DNA from: JANNFX01 sp031380225
GTDB lineage: Bacteria > Pseudomonadota > Alphaproteobacteria > Rhizobiales > Hyphomicrobiaceae
Assembly: GCA_031380225.1 (NCBI GenBank)
Contig: JANNFX010000055.1
Span: forward strand, 1 to 5,131
Direction: 5' to 3'
Length of the DNA: 5,131 nt
Shown here: one piece after another, positions 4,412 to 5,131 of the stretch
Numbering within the stretch: the stretch's first letter is position 1
Layout of the letters: each line of letters begins with the position of its first letter
Program-made: the position numbers and the translations under genes
The notes under the pieces: generated by a model
Seen by the model: the letters and a program-made list of their open reading frames with translations, nothing else
The model's database searches: none
What the model was told of the DNA's origin: nothing

Positions 4412-5131
4412 TTAAGTCAAGATCATGCCGCTGTGCAGCAGATCGTCGGCGTGAACACCTTCGAGCGTCACGACGTCAACGAACTTGTTGCCCATCTTGA
4501 CCGACACTGTCGCGCCGTTGTCGCCGTCTGTGACGTGAACAACATCTGACAACTTGCCGTACTTCTGACCCTTCAGCATATCGTGCAGGTCAAGTGTGTC
4601 GCCCTTCCGGAAGTCGGAGATGCTATCAACGCCGAGCAGTTTACTCTTAGCATTCATAACATCCTTTTTGAAGTAGACGAACGTGTCGTCGCCTTCACCG
4701 CCAGACAGCTTGTCAGCGCCGCCGAGGCTGCGAATGACGTCGTTGCCATCGCCACCATCGACTGTGTCGACGCGGCTTGAGCCCTTGACAAAGTCGTCAA
4801 AGCTGGAGCCGATAACTTTTTCCATCGACAAGATGCTGTCATGACCCATGCCGTCTGCTGTGCGCAGCGACATGTCGATTTTCATCGAGCCTGAAGCAGC
4901 TGAAAAGTCGATTGTATCGAAGCCGGACTTGCCTTCGTAGACGTCGTCGCCTTCGCCAGCGAAGATCACGTCGTTGCCCGAGTCGCCGATGAGCTTGTCG
5001 TTGCCTTCGCCGTCGACCAGGATGTCATTGCCGGCATTGCCGTTGATGACATCGTTGCCAGCGCCGCCAACGAGTACGTCGTCACCGGTGTTGCCAGACA
5101 AAACGTCATCGCCGTTGCCGCCGTCGACATA
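4412..5131 (-). CDS. RTX calcium-binding protein, paralogue, N-terminus outside window
   Basis: The open frame runs to the right edge, so the start is missing; a TTG at 5099-5101 is simply an internal Leu codon in a repeat. The visible 239 residues hold eight in-register RTX nonapeptides (4-75) and a linker ending in MEKVIGSSFDD. Five more nonapeptides (108-152) and a C-terminal region (153-239) with KKDVM, GVDSISDF, LDLHDML, LSDVVHVT, FVDVVTLEGV and a DLLHSGMILT end follow. This is the type I secretion target pattern. Architecture and sequence match the neighbouring RTX protein block for block, so the two arose by duplication. No enzyme domain is visible, though one could lie in the missing N-terminal part. 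A strong terminator follows the stop. Confidence 0.9.
   Translation of the reverse strand, partial: YVDGGNGDDVLSGNTGDDVLVGGAGNDVINGNAGNDILVDGEGNDKLIGDSGNDVIFAGEGDDVYEGKSGFDTIDFSAASGSMKIDMSLRTADGMGHDSILSMEKVIGSSFDDFVKGSSRVDTVDGGDGNDVIRSLGGADKLSGGEGDDTFVYFKKDVMNAKSKLLGVDSISDFRKGDTLDLHDMLKGQKYGKLSDVVHVTDGDNGATVSVKMGNKFVDVVTLEGVHADDLLHSGMILT
4676..4810 (-). repeat. RTX nonapeptide block 2 of the partial RTX gene (5 x 27 bp)
   Basis: Five units encode GSSFDDFVK, GSSRVDTVD, GGDGNDVIR, SLGGADKLS and GGEGDDTFV. They correspond one to one with block 2 of the neighbouring RTX gene; the fourth and fifth units are the closest (SRGGADIMT, GGLGKDTFV there). Confidence 0.8.
4907..5122 (-). repeat. RTX nonapeptide block 1 of the partial RTX gene (at least 8 x 27 bp)
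   Basis: Eight in-register 27-bp units are visible, including GGNGDDVLS, GNTGDDVLV, GGAGNDVIN and GDSGNDVIF. The residues before them (YVD) suggest that another unit continues beyond the window edge. Confidence 0.85.

Noticed and set aside
4304..4549. 81-codon plus-strand open frame across the terminator and the end of the second RTX gene
   Set aside because: It reads through a strong terminator hairpin and then antisense to the RTX C-terminus; no protein features.

Overview
The window comes from an alphaproteobacterium, most likely of the Hyphomicrobiales. This rests on the 16S rRNA 5' end, which has a short V1 loop (CCCCGCAAGGGG) and alphaproteobacterial V1/V2 sequence; the genus cannot be fixed from about 267 nt.

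Layout: (1) Positions 1-267 are the 5' end of a 16S rRNA gene read leftward. Its upstream side holds a recognisable rrn control region: a sigma70-type promoter (TTGACA, 17 bp, TTTATT), a leader of about 370 nt, a boxB-like hairpin and a clear boxA antitermination element. (2) Positions 673-1069 are a non-coding divergent spacer. (3) Positions 1070-3121 encode a membrane-anchored M23 (LytM/MepM-like) peptidoglycan endopeptidase with an intact metal-binding active site. (4) Positions 3115-4143, on the opposite strand, encode a complete calcium-binding RTX protein made almost entirely of nonapeptide repeats plus a type I secretion C-terminal region. Its stop codon overlaps that of the peptidase. 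(5) Positions 4144-4411 are an AT-rich intergenic region with one strong intrinsic terminator and several inverted repeats. (6) Positions 4412-5131 hold the 3' part of a second RTX protein, a tandem paralogue of the first, whose start lies outside the window.

The two RTX proteins should be exported unfolded by a type I secretion system (not in this window) and fold outside the cell on binding calcium. Neither shows a catalytic domain in the visible part. The peptidase acts in the periplasm on peptidoglycan crosslinks. No functional link between it and the RTX pair is shown by the sequence beyond the tail-to-tail overlap.

The most interesting points are the tandem RTX-only paralogues with a shared C-terminal module, the 19 uninterrupted in-register nonapeptides in the complete one, and the convergent overlap without a terminator. 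I see no CRISPR array, insertion sequence, tRNA or clear new multi-gene system.
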